DNA from: Undivivens sp041652635
GTDB taxonomy: Bacteria > Omnitrophota > Gorgyraeia > Gygaellales > Profunditerraquicolaceae
Length of the DNA stretch: 6,711 nt
Direction of reading: 5' to 3'
Assembly: GCA_041652635.1 (NCBI GenBank)
Contig: JBAZGW010000078.1
Span: 1 to 6,711, forward strand
Both the position numbers and the translations under genes were made by a program. The notes under the pieces were generated by a model. That model made no database searches, was not told the DNA's origin, and saw nothing but the letters and a program-made list of their open reading frames with translations. The stretch's first letter is position 1. Each line of letters starts with the position of its first letter. Below, piece after piece: positions 1 through 4,673 of the stretch.

Positions 1-2
1 AT

Positions 3-127
3 TAGCAGTCTGCTGAAAAAATCCCAATTGCGTCATTCTGAGGCCGAAGGCCGAAGAATCTCCGACGGAGATGAGATCCTTCGCTTCGCTCAGGATGACG
101 AAAATAGGGTTTTTTAGCAGACTGTTA
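3..127. mobile_element. MITE-like foldback element
   Basis: The two ends are imperfect inverted repeats. Positions 3-25 begin TAGCAGTCTGCTGAAAAAA, and the reverse complement of 107-127 reads TAACAGTCTGCTAAAAAACC. Inside lies a second inverted pair: CGTCATTCTGAG (31-42) faces CTCAGGATGACG (89-100), continuing inward to GAATCTC and GAGAT. The whole 125 bp could fold on itself. It has no reading frame of useful length. Terminal inverted repeats on a short non-coding unit are the hallmark of a non-autonomous transposable element. Both ends carry TA, which would fit a TA target, but flanking sequence to the left is too short to test for a duplication. Confidence 0.65.
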
Positions 128-274
128 GATAGAGAAATCTCTTTTATGAGTTTTTCTATAGATTCCATTTAATCAAACCTTATTCTAATAAATGCTTCTC
201 TTCTCAGATTGTTCGAGTTTCACAAAACATAAAACTCTTTTAGAAATAAGTTTTTGTTTTTTCCAGAACCAAAA
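128..274. other. AT-rich intergenic stretch, no gene seen
   Basis: This AT-rich segment lies between the foldback element and the repeat at the end of the DUF362 gene. It contains a weak hairpin (GAGTTT at 215-220 with AAACTC at 232-237, followed on the plus strand by TTTT). That could act as a poor terminator for plus-strand transcription, but no plus-strand gene precedes it. I see no promoter, RNA gene or coding frame that I would defend, and no convincing terminator for the minus-strand DUF362 gene. Confidence 0.5.
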
Positions 275-299
275 ACCCAGCACCCAAAACCGGTCTTTA
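275..299. repeat. 25-bp direct repeat, copy A (over DUF362 stop)
   Basis: These 25 bases are identical to 2107-2131, in the same orientation, 1832 bp away. On the minus strand the repeat starts TAAAGACCGG, so its first three bases are the stop codon of the DUF362 gene. Read on from there on the minus strand the sequence has a 7-base period (GGTTTTG, GGTGCTG, GGTTTTT, GGTTCTG). The flanks of the two copies are only loosely alike. Confidence 0.85.
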
Positions 300-1364
300 T
301 ACTGTTACCAGCTCATACTCCAAACTTCCCAGGCCCATATCCCGCGCGTATTCAAGGTATTTCACGCCGTCCTGATCAGGATGGACTTCTTTAAAAATAT
401 CCTTGCCGCAGGCCTCTGTAACCATATCCAGGCTCGCTTTATCCACGCTCACCGGATCGAGAGAAGCGAATATGCCGACATCCGGAGCTACGCGCGGATT
501 AGCCCCGCCCCAGCAATCGCATTCTTTATTGATCTTGACGGCAAAGTTCAGGAACGCGGTCTTCCCCTGTTTGCCCTGCAATACCGCAGCCGCGTACTCG
601 ACCATCTTATGCTGCACTTTTTCGCCGCACTCCATATCAATAAACAACGCGGCGTTCGGACAGGCCGCGATACAGGAAGCGCAGCCGATGCACTTAGAGC
701 TGTCCAGCACGGCCTTTTTTCCGGTAACGCTGATCGCCTTCGCGGGGCAGACCACCGCGCACTCACCGCATCCAACGCAACTCTCCGGATAAAACATAGG
801 CGCGGCGTCGCAATGCTGCGCCAGTTTGCCGCGCCGCGTGGCACAGCCCATTCCAAGGTTCTTTACCGCCCCGCCGAACCCGGTCAATATATGTCCTTTG
901 AAATGCGTTACCGCCACAAGCGCAGGGGCGTCAACGAATACGCGCGCGAGCTTGGCGGATCTTATGAGTTTACCTTTCACCGGCACATCCAATTCTTCTC
1001 CGGCCTGAGTATCGTCCGGGATGACCACATCCATACCGGTCGTTTCCCTGCAAAACCCGTGTTCCAGGGCAAGCCGTAAGTGGTCGGCGGAATTAGTCCT
1101 CCTGCCCCGGTAAAGCGTGTTCGTATCGCTCAAAAAAGCGCTCGCGCCTTTTACGCAGATAGCTTCAAAGACTACGCGCGTGTGCTCCGGACGGACAAAA
1201 CCGGTATTGCCTTCTTCCCCGAAATGAATCTTCACCGCCGCCTTCTCCCCTTTACGCAGAAACCCGAACAGCCCGCTTTCGTCAAGCAGTCTTTTCAAAC
1301 GCAGGTTGATACCGGAGATATCCGCGGAATCTTTTATAGCGGTGAAATAAACTTTGCTTTTCAT
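297..1364 (-). CDS. DUF362 domain protein with two 4Fe-4S clusters
   Basis: A 355-residue protein of the DUF362 family (uncharacterised Fe-S centre proteins). The N-terminal part has the family's VKIHFGEEGNTGFVRP stretch (about 44-59) and a HFKGHILTGFGGAVKNLGMG core (about 154-173). Two ferredoxin-type motifs follow: C196-x2-C199-x2-C202-x3-C206-P and C225-x2-C228-x2-C231-x3-C235-P, each expected to bind one 4Fe-4S cluster. A CDCWGG motif (282-287) sits in the C-terminal part. It is probably a cytoplasmic electron-transfer or redox protein; its partner is unknown. I chose the ATG at 1364, preceded by GAAAGG ten bases upstream; a TTG at 1373 in the same frame would add three residues and overlap the upstream gene. 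It begins 2 nt after the mscS-like stop, so the two are surely cotranscribed. Its TAA stop lies in a 25-bp dispersed repeat, so the last residues deserve a check. Confidence 0.92.
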   Translation of the reverse strand: MKSKVYFTAIKDSADISGINLRLKRLLDESGLFGFLRKGEKAAVKIHFGEEGNTGFVRPEHTRVVFEAICVKGASAFLSDTNTLYRGRRTNSADHLRLALEHGFCRETTGMDVVIPDDTQAGEELDVPVKGKLIRSAKLARVFVDAPALVAVTHFKGHILTGFGGAVKNLGMGCATRRGKLAQHCDAAPMFYPESCVGCGECAVVCPAKAISVTGKKAVLDSSKCIGCASCIAACPNAALFIDMECGEKVQHKMVEYAAAVLQGKQGKTAFLNFAVKINKECDCWGGANPRVAPDVGIFASLDPVSVDKASLDMVTEACGKDIFKEVHPDQDGVKYLEYARDMGLGSLEYELVTV

Positions 1365-1366
1365 TT

Positions 1367-1879
1367 TCAGCAAACCTTTCTGGAAACCACTATTTTATCG
1401 CCGGTGATCTTGGCGTTGGGGATGATAACGCGCTTATTATTGGCGGCGGAGATCACGGTATTGAATATCTGGATCTCTTCCACAATACCAGTCGCTCCGC
1501 CGGCCTCTATTTCGTCACCCACCTGAAACGGCTGAAAAAGAATGATCATTACCCCTGCCGCGAAATTCGCCAAAGCCCCCTGCAAAGCCAGGCCGATCGC
1601 CAAGCCGGCGGCGCCGATCAACGCCACAAACGAATTAGTCTGGATACCGACCTTATTCAAAGCGGCGATAAAAACAAAGATCAGGATGCCGTAATAAACC
1701 ACGTTCTTGCCGAACGAAGCCAGGGTCTTATTCACCTTCGCCTTCACAAGCGACCTGCCGGCGATACCGGCGGCAAGATGCGCCGCCCATTTGCCGATAA
1801 TGAAAATCAGTATTGCCGACAGAAAACTGACCCCGTATTGAATAACATACCCGCTGATCTTATCCCAGACACCCTGCAT
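1367..1879 (-). CDS. Short MscS-family mechanosensitive channel, C-terminal domain missing
   Basis: A 170-residue small-conductance mechanosensitive channel protein. Predicted membrane segments: TM1 about 16-37, TM2 about 60-76, and the pore helix TM3 about 84-117, with the typical MscS sequence GAAGLAIGLALQGALANFAAG (89-109, Gly/Ala-packed). The beta domain follows (FQPFQVGDEIE, GIVEEIQIFNT, VIIPNAKITGDKI, 115-163). Classical MscS (E. coli, 286 aa) continues with about 100 residues of alpha/beta domain forming the cytoplasmic cage; here the frame stops after VVSRKVC. The DUF362 start codon follows 2 nt later, so no hidden remainder exists downstream. It may be a deletion product, a naturally short channel, or a non-functional remnant. 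Start ATG 1879 has a strong GGAGG (1886-1890) six bases upstream. It is the first gene of a two-gene unit, just downstream of an intrinsic terminator. Confidence 0.9.
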   Translation of the reverse strand: MQGVWDKISGYVIQYGVSFLSAILIFIIGKWAAHLAAGIAGRSLVKAKVNKTLASFGKNVVYYGILIFVFIAALNKVGIQTNSFVALIGAAGLAIGLALQGALANFAAGVMIILFQPFQVGDEIEAGGATGIVEEIQIFNTVISAANNKRVIIPNAKITGDKIVVSRKVC

Positions 1880-1885
1880 AATTAA

Positions 1886-1890
1886 CCTCC
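1886..1890 (-). promoter_or_regulatory. Shine-Dalgarno of the mscS-like gene
   Basis: GGAGG on the minus strand, six bases before the ATG. It fixes the start of the mscS-like gene and shows that its 5' end is intact although its 3' part is short. Confidence 0.8.
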
Positions 1891-1937
1891 GATCGCGACT
1901 GACTTTCTACGTTGTAATCTCACGTTGAACCGTAAAC

Positions 1938-1972
1938 AAAAAAGCAACGCCGTATTCTTCAACAGCGTTGCC
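1938..1972 (-). terminator. Intrinsic terminator, minus strand
   Basis: On the minus strand, GCAACGC (1971-1965) pairs perfectly with GCGTTGC (1950-1944) across a 14-base loop, and the stem is followed directly by six T (1943-1938). This is a good Rho-independent terminator. It would stop transcription coming leftward from the tRNA or the repeat region before it reaches the mscS-like gene, so that gene needs its own promoter in the 60 bases 1880-1937. I see only a weak candidate there (TTGTTT, 17 bases, TACAAC). Confidence 0.75.
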
Positions 1973-2016
1973 TTATTTCCATATAATGGATGAAGTAACA
2001 AATGTTATTTTAGCAG

Positions 2017-2050
2017 GGATTGCCGCGCCCCTTCGGGGCCCGCAATGACG
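2017..2050. repeat. REP-like hairpin repeat
   Basis: ATTGC (2019-2023) pairs with GCAAT (2042-2046), and inside them GCCCC (2027-2031) pairs with GGGGC (2035-2039) around a TTC loop, with mismatched bases between the two stems. GC-rich hairpins of this form ending in GCAATGACG look like the dispersed intergenic repeats of many draft bacterial genomes. Only one copy is in the window, so its repeat status rests on recognition, not on a second copy here. Confidence 0.5.
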
Positions 2051-2106
2051 TTGAATGGGACAGCAATGATCAACCATAGACTGTTTTGCTTTTCCCAAGA
2101 CATAGA

Positions 2107-2131
2107 ACCCAGCACCCAAAACCGGTCTTTA
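2107..2131. repeat. 25-bp direct repeat, copy B
   Basis: Identical over 25 bases to 275-299. It ends 3 bases before the partial tRNA copy at 2135. Together with copy A it brackets the terminator, the mscS-like gene and the DUF362 gene, which is the arrangement expected of a segment inserted or rearranged by recombination between repeats. Beyond the 25 bases the minus-strand continuation stays loosely similar (GGGAAAAGCAAAAC against GGAAAAAACAAAAAC). Confidence 0.85.
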
Positions 2132-2134
2132 ATG

Positions 2135-2158
2135 GAACTGGCGGCGGAGAGTGGATTT
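2135..2158 (-). repeat. Partial copy of the tRNA 3' end (att-like)
   Basis: These 24 bases match 2483-2506 at 23 positions. On the minus strand the copy reads the end of the T arm, the full 3' acceptor strand CTCCGCC, a changed discriminator (G for A73), CCA and the four bases GTTC after the tRNA. It lacks everything 5' of the T loop, so it is not a tRNA gene. Site-specific integrases commonly leave a duplicated tRNA 3' end on the far side of an inserted element, hence the att-like reading. No integrase gene is present in the 324 bp between the two copies. Confidence 0.7.
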
Positions 2159-2247
2159 TTAATGAACGGATAACTTACGGAACATCCACTCTCATTACTA
2201 ATGACGTAAGTTGTAGTCCCGAAGTATTGGGACGTCCGTGAATTAAT

Positions 2248-2300
2248 CCCGTCAACTACAAGTGAATTTCTTAGAATTCACGCAGTGTTTTGTTGACGGG
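2248..2300. repeat. Nested inverted repeat (9-bp outer, 7-bp inner stem)
   Basis: The outer arms CCCGTCAAC and GTTGACGGG pair perfectly over 9 bp. Inside, GTGAATT and AATTCAC pair perfectly over 7 bp around a six-base loop. GTGAATT also occurs just before the outer arm at 2238-2244. Two perfect stems, one inside the other, in a 53-base stretch is unlikely by chance and suggests a selected or transposon-derived fold. Confidence 0.7.
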
Positions 2301-2341
2301 GTACCCACCCAACTTCACAAATCTCTTTATCCAGAGCGAAA

Positions 2342-2361
2342 TCCCGCTCTTTTTAGCGGGA
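2342..2361. repeat. Perfect 7-bp hairpin
   Basis: TCCCGCT and AGCGGGA flank the loop CTTTTT. The bases after the stem on either strand (AAAACC on plus, TTTCG on minus) are not a proper U-tract, so I do not call it a terminator. Confidence 0.6.
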
Positions 2362-2440
2362 AAACCACCGAGCTTCAATAATCGTCTTCTTGTTCCCAAA
2401 ACGTACTTGTTTTTAAAACTGTGGTCTATGGACTACGTAG

Positions 2441-2460
2441 TCCTGAGCTTGTCGAAGGAT
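2441..2460. repeat. Dispersed TCCTTCG/GCTCAGGA element
   Basis: Its reverse complement reads ATCCTTCGACAAGCTCAGGA. The same core, with a different centre, occurs at 76-95 inside the foldback element and at 6503-6523. It overlaps the 14-bp palindrome 2430-2443, and ATGGACT occurs on both sides (2428-2434 and 2466-2472), which could be a small target duplication. Such elements make false open frames that contain LSK-type peptides. Confidence 0.65.
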
Positions 2461-2486
2461 CGGCCATGGACTTCTTTTATAAGAAC

Positions 2487-2563
2487 TGGTGGCGGAGAGT
2501 GGATTTAAACCACCGACCAAGCGGGTATGAGCCGCGTGCTCTATCAGGCTGAGCTACTCCGCC
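2487..2563 (-). tRNA. tRNA-Met (CAT), elongator type
   Basis: The minus strand folds as a full 77-base cloverleaf with encoded CCA: acceptor GGCGGAG/CTCCGCC (7 perfect pairs), U8-A9, D stem GCTC/GAGC, anticodon stem CGCGG/CCGCT, loop CTCATAC, variable loop TGGTC, T stem GGTGG/CCACT, discriminator A. The anticodon CAT is at 2529-2527. CAT fits elongator Met or lysidine-modified Ile. C38 and the GGCGG acceptor resemble Bacillus elongator tRNA-Met, and the C4-G69/C5-G68 pairs typical of E. coli tRNA-Ile2 are absent, so Met is preferred. The acceptor starts with a G-C pair, which argues against initiator tRNA. Oddities: the outermost anticodon-stem pair is C-U, the D loop AGCCTGATA lacks GG, and the T loop TTTAAAT has T instead of C56. 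Confidence 0.9.
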
Positions 2564-2579
2564 GCAAAAACGTTTTTTT

Positions 2580-2607
2580 AGTTTAACACAAAAAAATACC
2601 GAATCAA
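2580..2607 (-). promoter_or_regulatory. Probable tRNA promoter
   Basis: On the minus strand TTGATT (2607-2602), a 16-base spacer and TAAACT (2585-2580) match a housekeeping promoter at four or more positions in each box. The expected start near 2573 lies about ten bases before the mature tRNA 5' end, a usual distance. It gives the tRNA its own transcription, independent of the acs-led genes. Confidence 0.55.
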
Positions 2608-2640
2608 GAAAAAATTAAGTATTGTGTCCCCGGAACTAAT

Positions 2641-2697
2641 TCATGCTTCGTGCATCGTGTTTCGTGCTTTCGTCCCTCGTCCCTCGTGCTTCCTGTT
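2641..2697. repeat. Degenerate heptamer tandem repeat (TCGTGCT type)
   Basis: Eight units with a 7-base period: TCATGCT, TCGTGCA, TCGTGTT, TCGTGCT, one extra T, TCGTCCC, TCGTCCC, TCGTGCT, TCCTGTT. The array ends one base before the stop codon of the small membrane protein gene. It lies outside any supported gene. Confidence 0.8.
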
Positions 2698-2698
2698 C

Positions 2699-3052
2699 TT
2701 ACTGCGGTTCAATGCCAGATGGCTCAACCTGCGGCTTTTTATACATCATCGGCATTGTTCCGGACTGCTGTCCGCCCATACTTGTCGAAGGACGTGATTT
2801 TCCGCAGGATTTATTTCTCATACGATACTGTCCATCGGCCCGCATATATTTCGGCGAATGGAAGACGTTGTAGATACCGCTTAAAAGAAGCAGCGCGCAT
2901 GTCAGCCAAAGGAATCCGCCAACGGCATAACCGAATATTTTTAGCTTTCTTCCGTCGCATTTACGGGCCGCGAAAAGCACGAAAAAACTCACCGACAACA
3001 GTATTGCCGCCGGCACCACGCTGAATAATCCCGCGAAACGTGATAGACACAT
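2699..3052 (-). CDS. Small two-TM membrane protein, unknown function
   Basis: A 117-residue protein that I do not recognise. Two hydrophobic segments, about 8-29 and 40-61, are separated by a short basic stretch (RKCDGRKLK), so it is probably an inner-membrane hairpin. The tail after residue 63 is polar, rich in Met, Gln, Gly and Pro, with no known motif. The start ATG 3052 is supported by GGAGG eight bases upstream. It is the last gene of the acs-led run, 57 nt after the exported protein gene. The tail's DNA contains the 12-mer CTTGTCGAAGGA (2780s), shared with the dispersed repeat at 2441-2460, so part of the C-terminus may be repeat-derived. No terminator is visible after the stop; a heptamer repeat starts there instead. 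Confidence 0.7.
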   Translation of the reverse strand: MCLSRFAGLFSVVPAAILLSVSFFVLFAARKCDGRKLKIFGYAVGGFLWLTCALLLLSGIYNVFHSPKYMRADGQYRMRNKSCGKSRPSTSMGGQQSGTMPMMYKKPQVEPSGIEPQ

Positions 3053-3109
3053 CGTCCGCCCCTCCTTACCATTGGATTAAGATGCCGCTCGCTTTATCAG
3101 CCGGCACCA

Positions 3110-3586
3110 CTATTTACCGCGTAATTCGCTCACCACTCTGCCCCATAAGATCTGGATCTGCTTGAACGGGTCACTGCCGGCGCCGCGCTCCTGCGCGTAA
3201 GCCAGATATTCATTGAATTTGGCGCTAACTTGCGCGTCCGGCACCGAATCGATCAACGCGCATACTTTACGCCCGTCCCAAGTCTTCAACACCGCCAGCA
3301 TCTCTTTACGGGAAAGTCCTTTTTTCAGGCCATAGGAACTCTGCAAACCGGGCACGGAAACAAGCATACCGTAAGCCTCTTTATACCTGACGGAGAATTC
3401 GGCGTCATCCATAGTTTCTATCCTGGAAGTCAACCGCTGTATCCCGTCCTGCGCGACAAGCGCCTTGGCCAGGGTCTTGAAAGAAACCGCGATGACCGTA
3501 TCCGTTCCGGAAACGGCCTCCTGACAGGCCGCCGTCCCGGCAGAAAGAGAGAATACGCACACTGCCAGTAACGTTGGAATTCTCAA
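3110..3586 (-). CDS. Small exported protein with internal repeat
   Basis: A 158-residue protein of unknown function. Residues 1-20 (MRIPTLLAVCVFSLSAGTAA) form a signal peptide. Cys21 follows TAA, a poor lipobox, so ordinary signal-peptidase cleavage near residue 20 is more likely than a lipoprotein. The mature part looks helical and contains a related segment twice: 56-71 (IETMDDAEFSVRYKEA) and 112-127 (IDSVPDAQVSAKFNEY), with many identical or similar positions. The start is a TTG at 3586; no in-frame ATG gives a signal peptide, and AAGGGG (3595-3600) lies eight bases upstream. It follows the HAMP gene by 17 nt and precedes the small membrane protein by 57 nt, so it is very likely in the same transcript. 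A periplasmic or cell-surface role near the HAMP protein is possible but unproven. Confidence 0.8.
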   Translation of the reverse strand: MRIPTLLAVCVFSLSAGTAACQEAVSGTDTVIAVSFKTLAKALVAQDGIQRLTSRIETMDDAEFSVRYKEAYGMLVSVPGLQSSYGLKKGLSRKEMLAVLKTWDGRKVCALIDSVPDAQVSAKFNEYLAYAQERGAGSDPFKQIQILWGRVVSELRGK

Positions 3587-3603
3587 AAATGACGCCCCTT
3601 GTT

Positions 3604-4203
3604 TCAGGTCTTGAAGTGATCCAGGATCTTGTTCAAATGATCGGTGATCTGCTTGAGCTCGTTAAAACAAAGCCGTTTGTGTTCGACCACTTCATTACCG
3701 GAAATACTGTCCAGTTTATTCTTCAAAGCCGTGAAATCGTCTTTAAGCACGCTCAATTCCGTCCTTATCTTCAATATCATCCGGTTGAAGACATTCGCGA
3801 GTTCCTGAAGCTGGTCCAGTTTACGCAGTTTAAAGTCGGCGCTGAAGTCGCCATCTTCCAGGCTCTGCATTATCTTGCGGAACCTGTATAAAGGGCCGGC
3901 GATCTTATGCGAGAACACTAAAGTGGTGAAAACAGTAAAAAGGCTGACCACCACCATCACCACCAGAACCGTCTGCAGTAACATAGGCAGTAACAGGTCT
4001 GCCGTGGATTTTACCACCACTCTCGAATTCTCCACCGTGATCGAAGTATAGCGCAGCGACAAAAAGTATATCAACCCGATAGTAATGGCGCTGCCGGCCG
4101 CCACTATACCGCAGAATTTCATTATGAACTTAGACTGAAAATCGCGGTCTATGAATAATTGCCGGCGTTTAAATTCCTTCTTTACCGTTTTTTCTTTCTC
4201 CAT
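3604..4203 (-). CDS. Two-TM HAMP-domain membrane protein without output domain
   Basis: A 199-residue inner-membrane protein. A basic cytoplasmic N-terminus (1-26) precedes TM1 (about 27-49), a short external loop (50-70), TM2 (about 72-97) and a HAMP domain (about 98-150, with IAGPLYRF at 101-108 and the LEDGDFS turn at 115-121). The rest (about 140-199) looks like a coiled coil. HAMP domains normally pass signals from a sensor to a kinase, chemotaxis or cyclase domain, but none is present and the protein ends after the coiled coil. The external loop is only about 20 residues, too small for a usual ligand-binding domain. Start ATG 4203 has AGGGGG five bases upstream. It is 31 nt after dgkA and 17 nt before the exported protein, which might be its periplasmic partner (inference). 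Confidence 0.88.
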   Translation of the reverse strand: MEKEKTVKKEFKRRQLFIDRDFQSKFIMKFCGIVAAGSAITIGLIYFLSLRYTSITVENSRVVVKSTADLLLPMLLQTVLVVMVVVSLFTVFTTLVFSHKIAGPLYRFRKIMQSLEDGDFSADFKLRKLDQLQELANVFNRMILKIRTELSVLKDDFTALKNKLDSISGNEVVEHKRLCFNELKQITDHLNKILDHFKT

Positions 4204-4234
4204 ACAAGCCCCCTTCCATTAAAAGTTGACTGGT

Positions 4235-4651
4235 TTAAATCCCGGTTAGGACCGCGTTGATCTTCGTGATAAGACGCGGCAGAAAAATTATAACACCCAC
4301 TGCTACTGAATTTACCGAGGCCACAAGCACCACCGCGGCGGATATATCCTTTACCAGCTTGACCAGCGTGTGATACTTCCGAGTAGTCATATCCAGCATT
4401 ATTTCCACCGCGGTATTGAAGATCTCCGCGATGAACACCAGCGTGACCGAAATACAAAGCGCCGCGAGTTCTATGCCCCGCAGCTGCAGGTAAATCCCCG
4501 CGAGCGCCGCCATAATCCCGCACAAAAAAATAATACGCATATTACGGTGATAGACAAAAAGGTATGCTATCCCGTTAAAGGCAAAACGCATACTTGCCCA
4601 AAACCCGGTAAACCTGAATATATTCCGTAATATCCTGCTTTTCTGCGCCAT
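4235..4651 (-). CDS. dgkA: DgkA-family undecaprenol/diacylglycerol kinase
   Basis: A 138-residue integral membrane kinase of the prokaryotic DAGK family, which phosphorylates diacylglycerol or undecaprenol with ATP and feeds lipid-carrier recycling. Three hydrophobic helices lie at about 42-62, 64-82 and 104-125. Family motifs are clear: FNGIAYLF (25-32), AEIFNTAVEIMLD (75-87, with E76, N79 and E83) and VKDISAAVVLV (100-110, K101-D102). The length and YH...KDxxA pattern are closer to Gram-positive undecaprenol kinases than to E. coli DgkA, so the substrate is left open. In the usual FKEERN motif, the second Glu, a metal-binding position in E. coli DgkA (E28), appears as His35 (FVYHRN). Start ATG 4651; the nearest GGGAG is eleven bases upstream. 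It sits 22 nt after acsE, an unusual neighbour. Confidence 0.93.
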   Translation of the reverse strand: MAQKSRILRNIFRFTGFWASMRFAFNGIAYLFVYHRNMRIIFLCGIMAALAGIYLQLRGIELAALCISVTLVFIAEIFNTAVEIMLDMTTRKYHTLVKLVKDISAAVVLVASVNSVAVGVIIFLPRLITKINAVLTGI

Positions 4652-4673
4652 AAACGGGCCTACTCCCTGCTTT

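Larger units (their letters stand above)
2159..2482. other. Hairpin-dense non-coding segment between tRNA repeats
   Basis: No protein gene is supported here. The segment is almost tiled with potential stems: AACTTACG 2172-2179 with CGTAAGTT 2205-2212; GTCCC 2216-2220 with GGGAC 2229-2233; CCCGTCAAC 2248-2256 with GTTGACGGG 2292-2300, which encloses GTGAATT 2262-2268 with AATTCAC 2275-2281; TCCCGCT 2342-2348 with AGCGGGA 2355-2361; and the perfect 14-bp palindrome GGACTACGTAGTCC at 2430-2443. It could be a decayed or non-autonomous element, a nest of repeats, or a structured RNA read from the tRNA promoter towards the terminator at 1938. Confidence 0.6.

Noticed and set aside
192..1079. Long plus-strand frame (295 codons) opposite the DUF362 gene
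   Set aside because: The minus-strand frame has two perfect ferredoxin motifs and a family match; the plus frame has no recognisable domain and is its antisense shadow.
1982..1987. TATAAT on the plus strand as a promoter
   Set aside because: No acceptable -35 box at the right distance and no plus-strand gene downstream.
2159..2482. CRISPR array in the hairpin-rich segment
   Set aside because: The repeats are inverted and all different; there is no regularly spaced direct repeat.
2290..2508. Plus-strand frame of 72 codons in the segment before the tRNA
   Set aside because: It crosses hairpins, a dispersed repeat and the antisense of the tRNA 3' end; no ribosome site or domain.
2487..2563. 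tRNA-Ile(CAT) or initiator tRNA-fMet
   Set aside because: The G1-C72 pair argues against initiator; C38 and the lack of C4-G69/C5-G68 argue against the lysidine-type Ile tRNA, though the TGGTC variable loop resembles it, so Ile is not fully excluded.
2643..3024. Plus-strand frames opposite the small membrane protein
   Set aside because: They start in the heptamer array and owe their Arg-Ala-Ser-Cys-like peptides to it; the minus-strand gene has a strong ribosome site and clear membrane segments.
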